A stretch of 54,817 nucleotides of DNA from Rickettsiales bacterium (GCA_031279085.1 JAITJD010000002.1:1-54817); one strand, 5' to 3'; positions 6,679 through 15,405 are shown, counted from the stretch's first letter. The notes: a model not told the origin generated them from the sequence alone. A program made the numbers and translations.

Positions 6679-8544
6679 TTATATCAATTCGCATCCGTTG
6701 GCGCTGCATGCAGCTTCGGCCCCGAAATTGACGAAATTTTTCTCTTCTTCGATTCTTTCTAAATGAAGTTCCTGCACATTTGCGATGAAGGTCTTGTACA
6801 CTTCCTCATTCGTATCTTCAAACGGCGCCTGGGTATAGCTGGAATCAGAATAGGGCAGCAGCGATATTCCGGTGTACATCTCGCGGTTTGCCCACATCCA
6901 TTCGCGCACTTCGTCCCATTCGTGGTTCTTCACATTGCAGGTGCATGAAACATTGTTATAGTTTTCGCCTTTTATATGTCCCGGCTTTATCCAGTTTTCA
7001 AATAGGTATTTCACGCGCTCCAAAAATTCAATCGCGGTTTCGTTGCGGCGGGTGACCGCGCCGTCAGGGGCCTTGATGGCCATGGATATGACGCCGTTCT
7101 TGTTCGGATTCATTTCCTCATCTTCAATCATATCCGGAAAGTTTTCAAGCATATAGCCATATAATGGCTCTAATTTATTCACGCGCAGCCTGCGGATATA
7201 GTGCTTGGCGTGCCAGGGGTGTATCCCGCTGCTGGTTCCCAGTACCAGACTTCCCGTGCCGTCCGGCTTTATCGTGGTCTGGCGGTCGGCGGTTTTGATT
7301 CCAATGGCCTTTGCGATTTCCTCGTTCGCCTGCCGCACGGCCGCTGCGGCTTTATGAAAATCCAGCTTGGTCAGATCGTGATGGGACGCTATGCCCGTCA
7401 GCGACACGCCGATCAGCGCCATGTCTTCCGCAGTTTCCTTCCATTTTGGGTCAATATAATGAAAATCGGTGTATGCGGCCTGCAAAGTGCCTAGAACTGA
7501 TGCGTAGTAAGCGCGCTCGTCAAAATCTTCCTGTGATTCGACATTACCCAGATTCACGGACGTCAAATTGCAGAATCCGTTCGACGGCATGGATATCTCG
7601 CAACACGGATTCACCAGCCAGTCGTTTGCGTTTGTCCAAGTAAAACCTGGTTCGCCGCAGCCTGACTTCTCGCATTGCGTGAATATTTTATCAAATTCTT
7701 CCCTTGTTGTGTCGCCGCGGTCAAATTGAACAGAATTATTTGACAGGGCGCGTTGGGGATTTTTCTCCCACCAGTTTCCCTCCTTGGCGTGCAGCATTAA
7801 TTCATCGTCTTTGTCAAACAGGCAGATCATTGAACTGCGGCGCACGCCGCCGGCCAAAACCGCTTCGGAAATAAAGCAGCATATATCATAGCAATCCAAA
7901 GATGTAAGATTGTCTTGGCTGTTCTTGACTTTTTCATCAAGCAACTTTTTCAAATTTTCCAGGGTCTTTTGCAAAGGCCCCGGCCCGGGTGCCGCGCACA
8001 TGCTGGAATGAATCAAAGCGCCCTTTGGCCGTATTGACGTCAAATCAAACTCAATATCATCGCCGGTGATGAAATAAGCTTTAAACAACTCACGCGTGCA
8101 ATCCGCCCAGCCTTCAATCGAATCTTCCGGCTTGAACACTGTTGTTTTTCCCGTGCGGGCGACAAACTTTGGCAGCTTTTCAATAAAGTTGCGGCGGACG
8201 GAAAAGCCCACGCCGCATCCGCAAAGCAATAAATAAAACAAGTCCGAAAAGGCGGATATTTTATCAATCCCGACAGCCGAGCAATTATACATGCGCGCAT
8301 TGTTGCGGAAAATTCCGTCGCCGCCGAACTGCATGCTGCGCATGCTGGGTAGAATCTTTTTATCCATGACCAGCTGATATGCGCGCTCAATTTTGTCAGC
8401 AACCTGGGGGAATTTTACCAAATGCATATTCTTGTTTCGCTGAATGGTTTCTTCCCAGGTTTCGCGGCGCTTTTTATCCGGCATGTATTTGGAATACTTC
8501 ATATAATAAGTCAAATCAGATAAAAGCTTTAAAGATTCGTTCAT
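6679..8544 (-). CDS. nrdJ: Class II (adenosylcobalamin-dependent) ribonucleotide reductase
   Basis: A 621-residue monomeric reductase resembling the Lactobacillus-type class II ribonucleoside-triphosphate reductase. It reduces ribonucleotides to deoxyribonucleotides with adenosylcobalamin as radical generator. Visible landmarks are the substrate-site stretch MRSMQFGGDGIFRNNARMYNC, SEAVLAGGVRRSSM, the active-site NPCCEISMPSNGFCNLTSVNL (Asn, radical Cys, Glu), and a C-terminal redox pair C-x4-C (ACSANGCELI), which would be re-reduced by thioredoxin. It is shorter than the about 740-residue Lactobacillus enzyme. It heads an operon with the PduO-type adenosyltransferase and is divergent from thioredoxin reductase. 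An NrdR-like box is upstream at 8691-8706. Confidence 0.93.
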   Translation of the reverse strand: MNESLKLLSDLTYYMKYSKYMPDKKRRETWEETIQRNKNMHLVKFPQVADKIERAYQLVMDKKILPSMRSMQFGGDGIFRNNARMYNCSAVGIDKISAFSDLFYLLLCGCGVGFSVRRNFIEKLPKFVARTGKTTVFKPEDSIEGWADCTRELFKAYFITGDDIEFDLTSIRPKGALIHSSMCAAPGPGPLQKTLENLKKLLDEKVKNSQDNLTSLDCYDICCFISEAVLAGGVRRSSMICLFDKDDELMLHAKEGNWWEKNPQRALSNNSVQFDRGDTTREEFDKIFTQCEKSGCGEPGFTWTNANDWLVNPCCEISMPSNGFCNLTSVNLGNVESQEDFDERAYYASVLGTLQAAYTDFHYIDPKWKETAEDMALIGVSLTGIASHHDLTKLDFHKAAAAVRQANEEIAKAIGIKTADRQTTIKPDGTGSLVLGTSSGIHPWHAKHYIRRLRVNKLEPLYGYMLENFPDMIEDEEMNPNKNGVISMAIKAPDGAVTRRNETAIEFLERVKYLFENWIKPGHIKGENYNNVSCTCNVKNHEWDEVREWMWANREMYTGISLLPYSDSSYTQAPFEDTNEEVYKTFIANVQELHLERIEEEKNFVNFGAEAACSANGCELI

Positions 8545-8960
8545 TGCGGGAGCCTTTGTAGTTTACTTAACGATTCTCAGATAGTTTCTGCGAATCATAA
8601 CTTGTTGCTAGTTCCTTGTTATTCCTGTTTTTTTACGCTCCCTCTCCCCGATACATAAAATCAACAGGTAGTAGATTTTTGTTTGTCATGACACAATATA
8701 TAGTATTTTTTATAGTTTTGGAAATTTTTTTTTAATTATTTTTGATAATTTGTACTTGACTTGAAGATATCTTCATTTTCTGGGCGATTTATTCGGCAGC
8801 GAATCATAAATACTGATACATAAATTATATTTGTGCGCATAATATGCGGTTTGTGATTCGCATTGGCGGAAAATTTTGTTTGGCAAACTATAAATTTGCT
8901 TTGAGCATGTGCTTTTTATATGTTATGTTATTCAAACAAAAAAGAATGGAGCTTATCAAT
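8545..8960. other. Divergent AT-rich regulatory region nrdJ/trxB
   Basis: This 416-bp intergenic stretch is more AT-rich than its surroundings. It must hold both promoters and contains one NrdR-like box (8691-8706). I see no convincing coding sequence in it; the ORF running upstream of trxB from 8844 lacks homology-like content before residue MYDII. Confidence 0.6.
8691..8706. promoter_or_regulatory. NrdR box
   Basis: ACACAATATATAGTAT matches the NrdR consensus ACACwATATATwGTGT at nearly every position. NrdR boxes usually occur as a tandem pair about 31 bp apart; I could not find a convincing second one. Its position upstream of a ribonucleotide reductase fits ATP/dATP-sensing repression by NrdR. 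Confidence 0.65.
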
Positions 8961-9860
8961 ATGTATGACATTATAATTCTTGGTTCGGGTCCCGCCGGTT
9001 TGACAGCCGCGCTTTATTGCGCCCGCGCCGGAAAGAAAACCTGTGTGCTGGGCGGCGAAACCTTGGGCGGTCAGACGGCCGGAATCGCCGTGTTGGAGAA
9101 CTATCCCGGATGGGCGGGCAGCGGGCTGGAATTGGCTGAATTTATGAAAAAGCAGGCCGAGAGTTTCGGCGCCGAACTGATTTTTGCATCCGCCAAATCT
9201 ATTTCCGGCGATGCGGATGCCGGCTTTTCTGTCGAAACATCTGACGGAGGAAAATACAAATCAAAGGCTGTAATAATTTCAACCGGCGCCAGCCCCCGCA
9301 AATTGGAAATAGAAGGCGCGAGGGAATTGGCGGGCAAGGGCGTTTCCTATTGCGCGACCTGCGACGGATTTTTTTACAGCGGCAAGGATTTGATTGTGAT
9401 TGGCGGCGGAAATTCCGCATTGAGCGACGCCTTGTATCTGGCAGACCTGGCAAAAACGGTGAAGATTGTTTATCGCAAGGCTTCATTCACGCGCGCAGAG
9501 CAAGTACTGATAGACCGCGTTAATGAAAAAGCGAATATAGAATGTCTGTTCAATACTGAAATAAAAAGCATAAAGCCAAAATCTGATAGCGATGACAATG
9601 AATTAATCGCTACAACTATAAACGGCGATGAAGTTGTTTGTCATGGCGTGTTTGTGGCCATAGGGCATGAAGCGAATACCGATTATCTTAGCGATGATAT
9701 CAAGCGCGACAATATGGGAAGACTGGTTTCTGCGGAAATGCCGGTCGGAATGTTTGTCGCGGGCGATGTTCAGTCGGGTCTGAAAATGCAAATCGCGACC
9801 GCGGTGGGCACAGGCTGCGCGGCCGCGATGGATGCGATAGGGTTTATAAACAGTCGATAG
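8961..9860 (+). CDS. trxB: Thioredoxin reductase
   Basis: A 299-residue FAD/NADPH disulfide reductase. The FAD-binding motif GSGPAGLTAA is at residues about 8-17, the redox-active CATC-DG at about 133-138, the NADPH-binding GGGNSALSDA at about 152-161, and a C-terminal GDV FAD motif is present. ATG 8961 is chosen because TGGAG lies 9 nt upstream and the protein then begins directly with MYDIIILGSG as family members do; the longer frame adds 39 unrelated residues. It is divergent from nrdJ, and the two are linked biochemically because reduced thioredoxin re-reduces the RNR C-terminal cysteines. A thioredoxin gene is at 50390-50710. Confidence 0.96.
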   Translation: MYDIIILGSGPAGLTAALYCARAGKKTCVLGGETLGGQTAGIAVLENYPGWAGSGLELAEFMKKQAESFGAELIFASAKSISGDADAGFSVETSDGGKYKSKAVIISTGASPRKLEIEGARELAGKGVSYCATCDGFFYSGKDLIVIGGGNSALSDALYLADLAKTVKIVYRKASFTRAEQVLIDRVNEKANIECLFNTEIKSIKPKSDSDDNELIATTINGDEVVCHGVFVAIGHEANTDYLSDDIKRDNMGRLVSAEMPVGMFVAGDVQSGLKMQIATAVGTGCAAAMDAIGFINSR

Positions 9861-9875
9861 TTGTCCAAAGACTAA

Positions 9876-10373
9876 TTACTTTGGGCTGAAATGCTTTTTC
9901 AAGGCGGTATATGCGGCGCTGATTTTTGCAAATTCAGCCATCGCGTTCTTTTTGTTTTTTGCGGTATCGGGATGATAAAGCTTGGCCAGTGTGCGGTATC
10001 TTGCCCCGATTTCGCGCCATTCGGCGGAAATTGGCAAATCGAATGTCTTGAATGCGGCGGCTATATCCGGCGGCAGCGACCGCCGCGCTTTGATGCGGTC
10101 GAATTTGTCGCGCCCGGTCAGAAAATCATTGATGAATTTCACATAATCGGCATTTTCCGTGCCCGCTTGTTTTTTCGACGAGCTTCCAAAAGTTTGCCTT
10201 TCCCAATCCGCCTCGATTTCTTCTGGCGTCATATTGGCGTAAAAATTCCAATTCTTATTGTATTCCGCGGCGTGTTCCTTGCAGAAATACCAGTATTCGC
10301 GCAGGTCGCGCGTTTTTGGCGCGCGGCATGTTCCGGCTTTCGTGCAGCCAGCATAATCGCACTTTTTTATCAT
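9876..10373 (-). CDS. DnaJ-domain protein with N-terminal Cys/His cluster
   Basis: A 165-residue co-chaperone-like protein. The J domain is at the C terminus (about residues 108-165) with the diagnostic HPD in LAKLYHPDTAKNKK, which would stimulate a DnaK ATPase. The N terminus holds CDYAGCTKAGTC...WYFCKEHAAEY, a Cys/His set that could bind zinc. This architecture (zinc-like head, C-terminal J domain) occurs in a conserved alphaproteobacterial family of unknown client. The ATG directly abuts the TAG stop of xerD, so the two are co-translated in the lptG-xerD operon. Confidence 0.85.
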   Translation of the reverse strand: MIKKCDYAGCTKAGTCRAPKTRDLREYWYFCKEHAAEYNKNWNFYANMTPEEIEADWERQTFGSSSKKQAGTENADYVKFINDFLTGRDKFDRIKARRSLPPDIAAAFKTFDLPISAEWREIGARYRTLAKLYHPDTAKNKKNAMAEFAKISAAYTALKKHFSPK

Positions 10374-11267
10374 CTAGCAGTCGCGTTTTTTTGACAGCGG
10401 GTGATGCTGTTCCAATGTATCCCGCAGTTTTGACGGCAGGACATGGGTGTAAATTTGGGTTGTTGAAATATCTTCATGTCCCAGCATCGTTTGAATCGCG
10501 CGCAGATTCGCACCGCCCGCCAGCAGATGCGACGCGAACGAATGCCGCAGCACATGCGGACTGACGCGCTTGGGGTCTATGCCGGCCAGCACGGCGCATT
10601 TTTTCAATATCTTAAAAAAACCGTCGCGCGTTATATGGCCCGTCTTGCCGTTTGAAGGAAACACATACCTTGAACTCGCAGAGCGCGCATGAGTTGTTTT
10701 GTTGTCTTTCTCTTCACAATCTTTTATTTCAAGCCATTTGTTCAATGCGTCTATCGCATTCTGATGCATTGGTACGATTCGTTCTTTCGCGCCTTTGCCG
10801 TGGATCAGCAGCTTGTCGCCCAGAATGGCCGTGCGCGGCAGCCCGCAAAGCTCCGACACGCGCAGTCCCGACGCATACAGCAGCTCCATCATAGCGCGCA
10901 GGCGTATGGAATTCCCGACATCACCGGCGGAAGATATCAGCAGTTCGATTTCTTCGGCGGACAGGAATTTAGGCAAAACTTTGTTGCGTTTAGGCAATTC
11001 CAGCGCGGCCGCCGGATTTTTCGTCATGATTTTTTCCAGGCATAGGAACTTATAGAATCCGCGCAGGCTGCTTGCCTTTCGCGCGATGGAGGACGGGCCG
11101 GCCGGCAATCCGGACAGATAAGACTGCAATTGCCGGGCGCTTACTTTGGTCAGGTCGCCCAATGCATTCGCAGCCTGGGCAAGATCGTTGCCATAAGATT
11201 CCAATGTCTTTTGGCTGCGGCCTTTTTCGGCGGACAGAGCTTCTAAAAATATTTCTATATGATTCAT
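10374..11267 (-). CDS. xerD: Site-specific tyrosine recombinase XerD
   Basis: This 297-residue recombinase acts at dif with XerC to resolve chromosome dimers. The N-terminal SAM-like DNA-binding domain spans about residues 1-90. The catalytic residues are visible: Arg in YASGLRVSELCG, HVLRHSFASHLL (H-x2-R), GHEDISTTQIYTHV (second His and nucleophile Tyr). The LLxGGANLRAIQTMLGH wording is closer to XerD than XerC. ATG 11267 starts MNHIEIFLEAL and overlaps the TGA of the 43-aa upstream peptide (ATGA); the longer frame to 11351 reads through that peptide in another frame and is rejected. FtsK, its activator, is at 20819. Confidence 0.94.
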   Translation of the reverse strand: MNHIEIFLEALSAEKGRSQKTLESYGNDLAQAANALGDLTKVSARQLQSYLSGLPAGPSSIARKASSLRGFYKFLCLEKIMTKNPAAALELPKRNKVLPKFLSAEEIELLISSAGDVGNSIRLRAMMELLYASGLRVSELCGLPRTAILGDKLLIHGKGAKERIVPMHQNAIDALNKWLEIKDCEEKDNKTTHARSASSRYVFPSNGKTGHITRDGFFKILKKCAVLAGIDPKRVSPHVLRHSFASHLLAGGANLRAIQTMLGHEDISTTQIYTHVLPSKLRDTLEQHHPLSKKRDC

Positions 11268-11395
11268 GAAAATAGCACGATTTCTGTTAGATTCTGCGCA
11301 GGCGGGAATGATATTGTCGCCAATATTATAAGAACAGCCAGAATTATCCATACGATGATTTTGTTGCGTGCGGTGTTTTTTTTCTTCAGCGGCAT
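11264..11395 (-). CDS. 43-residue membrane peptide between lptG and xerD
   Basis: A short ORF, MPLKKKNTARNKIIVWIILA..., with a basic N terminus and one hydrophobic helix (about residues 13-31, IIVWIILAVLIILATISF). It has a very good Shine-Dalgarno (GGGAGGA 4 nt before ATG 11395), starts 12 nt after the lptG stop, and its TGA overlaps the xerD ATG. The tight fit between two operon genes and the strong ribosome site support real translation. No family is recognised; topology would be a single-pass inner-membrane protein with a cytoplasmic N terminus. Confidence 0.65.
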   Translation of the reverse strand: MPLKKKNTARNKIIVWIILAVLIILATISFPPAQNLTEIVLFS

Positions 11396-11407
11396 TTTAT
11401 CCTCCCG

Positions 11408-12469
11408 TTATGCGATGTCAAAGCTTTTGATAAAAACGCCGGCGCCCGCAATGATTATCAGCGGCGGCGCGATTACGGACAAAACCGGCGACAGCGCGCC
11501 GGTCGCGCCCAGCGCATTGAACATATTCGTCAGAAAATACAATCCAAAGCAAGTTATGATGCCCATGCCGAATTTTATCCCGAAACTGTAATTGCGCCTT
11601 TGGCGCGTCTGGGAAAAGGCAACGCCCAGCGCGGCCATCGCGATCATTGTCATAGGCAGAAACAACAGCGTCCAAAACTGCACCAGATGCCCGCGCACAG
11701 GGGCGCCTATCATGCTCATTTTCTTTATGAATGCCGGCATTTTCCAAAAAGATATCTGGTTGGGCTGAAGATATCTGTCCAGCACTGTTTTCGGGTTCAG
11801 CAATGTGTCGATATGCCAGGCCGCTGTTTTTTGAACGCCGCCGCTGTCCCATATTTTGGCGCGGTCGGCGCTCAGGCCGCTGTCCGACAGTTTGACGGCG
11901 TCGGATTCCACGCGCTTGCTTATCTTGAAATCTGGCGTTTGAAGGAATATTGTAACGTGTCTGAAAACCAGCTCGTTATCTTTCATCTGCACATTTTCAG
12001 AACGCAGGGTTATTGTTCCTCTTTCCGATGATTCGCGCATCCATACGGCATTGTCCACCAGCTTCAAGTTTTCTTCCGTTATGTTTTTGGCGCTTAGGCT
12101 TACGGAATAAGGGTTAACGACAGCGGCGGCGAAAATGCCGATCAGCGCCGCGCCGAACAAGAAAGGCCGCGCCGCCTGATAAGGAGAAAGACCGGCGCTG
12201 GACACGATTATGCTCTCAGTTGATTTTGTCAGCTTGTAAGAGGCGAACAGTGTGCCCATGAATACCGACAGCGGCAGAAACAGCGGAACATATTCCAAAA
12301 GCCTGACAAAGCCTTCCATCAAAGCCGCGCCTATGGTCGGATTGGACGGCAGCCGCTCTACGAATGTGATTGCGAAAATAACGCCGCATACGACCAGCAT
12401 GACAATGCCGACGCCGGAAAAGAAGCGGCTCATTAAAAACCTGTTCAGGATTTTTGGCTTTATTATCAT
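11408..12469 (-). CDS. lptG: LPS export permease LptG (YjgP/YjgQ family)
   Basis: A 353-residue inner-membrane permease that, with LptF and the LptB ATPase, extracts lipopolysaccharide from the inner membrane. There are three hydrophobic helices at the N terminus (about 12-32, 55-80, 97-118), a periplasmic jellyroll-like beta region (about 130-260), and three C-terminal helices (about 270-345). The sentence QISFWKMPAFIKKM before the C-terminal helices resembles LptG more than LptF, so I choose LptG at moderate certainty. It is the first gene of the operon with the 43-aa peptide, xerD and the J-domain gene. A TATAGT box on the minus strand lies only about 9 nt before the ATG. Confidence 0.85.
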   Translation of the reverse strand: MIIKPKILNRFLMSRFFSGVGIVMLVVCGVIFAITFVERLPSNPTIGAALMEGFVRLLEYVPLFLPLSVFMGTLFASYKLTKSTESIIVSSAGLSPYQAARPFLFGAALIGIFAAAVVNPYSVSLSAKNITEENLKLVDNAVWMRESSERGTITLRSENVQMKDNELVFRHVTIFLQTPDFKISKRVESDAVKLSDSGLSADRAKIWDSGGVQKTAAWHIDTLLNPKTVLDRYLQPNQISFWKMPAFIKKMSMIGAPVRGHLVQFWTLLFLPMTMIAMAALGVAFSQTRQRRNYSFGIKFGMGIITCFGLYFLTNMFNALGATGALSPVLSVIAPPLIIIAGAGVFIKSFDIA

Positions 12470-12480
12470 AATTTTTATAC

Positions 12481-12486
12481 TATAAT
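12481..12486 (+). promoter_or_regulatory. -10 box for greA, overlapping the divergent lptG promoter
   Basis: TATAAT on the plus strand lies 20 nt before the greA ATG. On the complementary strand the overlapping TATAGT (12484-12479) faces lptG. The two divergent promoters occupy the same few bases, so occupancy of one may exclude the other. Confidence 0.5.
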
Positions 12487-12506
12487 CTTCATAAAAGGAA
12501 AATACA

Positions 12507-12974
12507 ATGGAAAAAAAGCCGATTTCTCGTTATGGGTTTGACTCTTTGGTGAAAGAGCTTAAAAATTTGAAAGAAGTCGAAAGACCCGAGATACTGTCTG
12601 TCGTGCAATGGGCAAGGTCTTTGGGCGATTTGTCCGAAAACGCCGATTACAGCGCCGCCAAGGAAAAACAGCGAATCATCGACAAGCGCATCCGATTTAT
12701 AGAAGAAACGATCGCGAACGCGTCCGTCATTGATGTGGACAGCCTGCGCGGCGACCGCGTGGTTTTCGGCGCGCGCGTTGTCGTTGAGGACGAAAATGGC
12801 AACAAGATGCAATGCCGAATTTTGTCGGATGTGGAGTCCGACGGAAAGCAGGTGATTTCCTGCACTTCGCCGGTCGGCCGCGCGCTGATTGGAAAGTGCG
12901 TCGGCGACACCTGCATTGTGCGGCTGCCGTCCGGCGAAAAGGAATATGAGATTCTGGAAATAAAGTTCAAATAA
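12507..12974 (+). CDS. greA: Transcription elongation factor GreA
   Basis: This 155-residue factor rescues backtracked RNA polymerase by stimulating transcript cleavage. The N-terminal coiled coil includes the acidic tip and the signature GDLSENADYSAAKEKQ (about residues 40-55). The C-terminal FKBP-like domain carries the conserved SPVGRALIGKCVGD segment. Length is as in the family. AAAGGA precedes the ATG. mutL follows after 36 bp, so they may be co-transcribed. Confidence 0.96.
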   Translation: MEKKPISRYGFDSLVKELKNLKEVERPEILSVVQWARSLGDLSENADYSAAKEKQRIIDKRIRFIEETIANASVIDVDSLRGDRVVFGARVVVEDENGNKMQCRILSDVESDGKQVISCTSPVGRALIGKCVGDTCIVRLPSGEKEYEILEIKFK

Positions 12975-13010
12975 AAACGCCGGCGCAAGCCGCTGCGCCC
13001 AGGAGCAAGA

Positions 13011-14753
13011 ATGAACATACGGATTTTGCCTGAAAATCTAATAGACCAAATCGCCGCCGGCGAAGTGGTCGAACGCCCCGCCAATGTAGTCAAGGAGTTG
13101 GTTGAAAATGCGCTAGATGCCGGCGGCGACCAGATTGTCATAGATGTCGCGGACGGCGGGCGCACAATGATAAATGTGACCGACAACGGATGCGGAATGT
13201 CGCGCGCGGATCTGGTGAAAAGCATATTGCGCCACGCGACGTCAAAGCTGCCGGACGACGATCTTTTGAATATAAATTTCATGGGTTTCAGGGGCGAGGC
13301 GTTGCCTTCAATTTCTTCGGTGTCCGATATGACGGTCGACACTTGCAACGGCATGGAAGGCAACGGCTGGACATTGGATTGCAACACGGGCGAGACAAAG
13401 CCCAGCCCGTGGGAATCTGGAACGCGAATCCGGGTCGCCAACTTGTTTGCAAAGACGCCGGCAAGGCTGAAATTCTTGCGCACGGATCGCGCCGAAATGA
13501 TGTCCGTAGTAGAGGTTGTAAAGCGGCTTGCCATGGCGCGGCCGGATGCCGGCTTCATCTTGAACAACCGCTGGCGTTTTCCAAAAGGGCAGTCGCTGGA
13601 AGAGCGAATCATTTCAGTAATGGGCGAGGATGTCCGCGGAAGAATGCTGCGTGTGGAATATGAGACCGCGCGCGTCGCGCAACAGTTCGGATTGAGTTTG
13701 CACGGCTTTGTTTCAGAGCCGACCCTGCGCCGCGCGTCGTCCGTCGACCAGTATCTGTTTGTGAACGGCAGGCCTGTAAAGGACAAAGTTTTGGTCGGCG
13801 CGCTGCGCGCCGCATACATGGATGTGATGAATTCGCGCGAATTCCCGCTTTGCGCGCTTTATTTGAAATTGGATTCTTCCGCCGTTGATGTCAATGTATC
13901 GCCCGCCAAAACAGAAGTGCATTTCTTAGAGCCCGCCAAAGTCCGTGGATTCATCATCAGCGCAATCCGCAGGGTTCTGTCGACTACAATAGGGCAAAGG
14001 GCGCCGGGGCAAGACGAATGGGCGGAAAGGGCTGTTCATTCCTTTGCGGATAGGGATTTCTGGGCGGTGCGGAGCAGGGCGGCGGAATCCATCGAATACA
14101 AAAGAAATGACGAATTGGGTATACGTGTTGATAAACCGGCAGAAATGCAAAACCATTATGATACCGGTTTGTCCTTTGAACCTTCTGACTGTCCGCCGCT
14201 GGGGCGCGTCATCGGTCAGATTGGCAGCAAGTATATTCTGGCTGAAAACGGGCGGGGATTGGTGATAATCGACCAGCATGCCGCGCATGAAAGAATCGTG
14301 TACGAGCAGCTGCGCGCCCATTCCGTCAAGGTGCAGCCGCTGCTGGCGCCGATGGTAATAAACCTGAATCCTGAAAGTGTCGCCGCGATCTTGGAAATTA
14401 AGGACGAGCTGAAAAAATGCGGACTGACCTGCGATCAGTTCGGCGAAGATTCCATAGCCATATTTGAAAAGCCGGCCGACTGGGAAATGGATTGGGCCGC
14501 GCTTTTGCGCGATATTTCAGATGAGGTATCCGTTCACGGGCATTCGTCCATACTGCACGAAAAACTGCACTTAAAGCTTGCGAACCACGCCTGTCATCAT
14601 TCCGTGCGCGCCGGTCAGAAGCTGAATTTTGCACAGATGGACGCCTTGCTGCGCGATATAGAGAACACAGAGCGCGCCGGTCAGTGCAACCACGGCCGTC
14701 CCGTCTATAAAATCATAAAAATGTCCGAACTGGACGGCTGGTTCGAAAGATAA
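13011..14753 (+). CDS. mutL: DNA mismatch repair protein MutL
   Basis: A 580-residue GHKL ATPase that links MutS recognition to strand excision. N-terminal ATPase motifs are ELVENALDAGG (motif I), VTDNGCGM (motif II) and FRGEALPSISSV (motif III). The transducer domain ends near SPAKTEVHFLEP. The C-terminal dimerisation domain contains IDQHAAHERIVYEQL and ends in QCNHGRPVYKII. No DQHAx2Ex4E endonuclease motif beyond the DQHAAHERIVYE sequence is certain: that sequence is close to the D-Q-H-A-x2-E-x4-E pattern, so an endonuclease activity, as in many bacteria without MutH, is plausible. AGGAG is 6 nt before the ATG. Confidence 0.96.
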   Translation: MNIRILPENLIDQIAAGEVVERPANVVKELVENALDAGGDQIVIDVADGGRTMINVTDNGCGMSRADLVKSILRHATSKLPDDDLLNINFMGFRGEALPSISSVSDMTVDTCNGMEGNGWTLDCNTGETKPSPWESGTRIRVANLFAKTPARLKFLRTDRAEMMSVVEVVKRLAMARPDAGFILNNRWRFPKGQSLEERIISVMGEDVRGRMLRVEYETARVAQQFGLSLHGFVSEPTLRRASSVDQYLFVNGRPVKDKVLVGALRAAYMDVMNSREFPLCALYLKLDSSAVDVNVSPAKTEVHFLEPAKVRGFIISAIRRVLSTTIGQRAPGQDEWAERAVHSFADRDFWAVRSRAAESIEYKRNDELGIRVDKPAEMQNHYDTGLSFEPSDCPPLGRVIGQIGSKYILAENGRGLVIIDQHAAHERIVYEQLRAHSVKVQPLLAPMVINLNPESVAAILEIKDELKKCGLTCDQFGEDSIAIFEKPADWEMDWAALLRDISDEVSVHGHSSILHEKLHLKLANHACHHSVRAGQKLNFAQMDALLRDIENTERAGQCNHGRPVYKIIKMSELDGWFER

Positions 14754-14778
14754 ATTAATAATCGGCAATCCGCTGAAC

Positions 14779-15381
14779 CTATAACACAAGCCCCGGGTCA
14801 GTAATTATGGGATTCTCGTTAAACGATGATGTATAATAGCAAGTTTGCATAAATTGCCAATTTCCTGAATAATCGCTGCCATTAGGCGGCGAGGCATAGC
14901 ATTTGCTTATTGTGGTATTATCTCCTGCGACGCTGGTTCCGCCTATCGGGCAAATCGTGCAGCCGGAAGTTCCATTAGTGCTGGTGCCGTAATACCCCGC
15001 TGCACAGCGATAGGTGGTTGAAGAGTTGCAAGTATTGCAGCTGCACGATTTGGTTGTCTTTTTCTGGTATCCTGTCCCGTATGCGCTCCAATCAGCATCG
15101 CTGGTGCAATTCGCGCAGCCGGTGCAATTCGACTGGCAATAATAGTAATCATAATCGCAGGTTCCCGCGCTTTGCGTCCCGCCGTTTGTTCTGGTGTATC
15201 CGGAATTGCAGGTGGCGCACGAACAGTATGAACCATTACCATAATAGTAATAGGATTGGCATGAGAGTATATAGCAAGGATTCTCAGTAGAGGGAGCTAC
15301 GTTAACACAAAACGCCGCCCAGGCCCCTTGGCAGCAAAGGGCCACTGTCAGAATAGTTAAGGGTATTCTTAATTTTCTCAT
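14779..15381 (-). CDS. Secreted very cysteine-rich protein, GCC2/GCC3-like
   Basis: A 200-residue exported protein with signal peptide RIPLTILTVALCCQGAWA-A. The mature part contains more than twenty Cys arranged in short loops (YCSCATCNSGYTRTNG, SNCTGCANCTSDAD, SCSCNTCNSS) and ends with CAAGYYGTSTNG, CTICPIGGTS, CYASPPNG, the C-x2-GYYG ... C-x2-CP-x-G-x-S pattern of GCC2/GCC3 (ephrin-receptor-like) repeats. It resembles the product of 4635 in this respect. The SD is AGAGG followed by TTGGA and ATG. It lies behind leader RNA copy 2. A disulfide-stabilised surface or secreted protein is inferred; function unknown. Confidence 0.75.
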   Translation of the reverse strand: MRKLRIPLTILTVALCCQGAWAAFCVNVAPSTENPCYILSCQSYYYYGNGSYCSCATCNSGYTRTNGGTQSAGTCDYDYYYCQSNCTGCANCTSDADWSAYGTGYQKKTTKSCSCNTCNSSTTYRCAAGYYGTSTNGTSGCTICPIGGTSVAGDNTTISKCYASPPNGSDYSGNWQFMQTCYYTSSFNENPIITDPGLVL

Positions 15382-15405
15382 TCCAACCTCTTTTTTTACA
15401 AATGC

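Noticed and set aside
8844-8960. 39-residue N-terminal extension of TrxB
   Set aside because: The sequence does not resemble the family, and a ribosome site is properly placed for ATG 8961.
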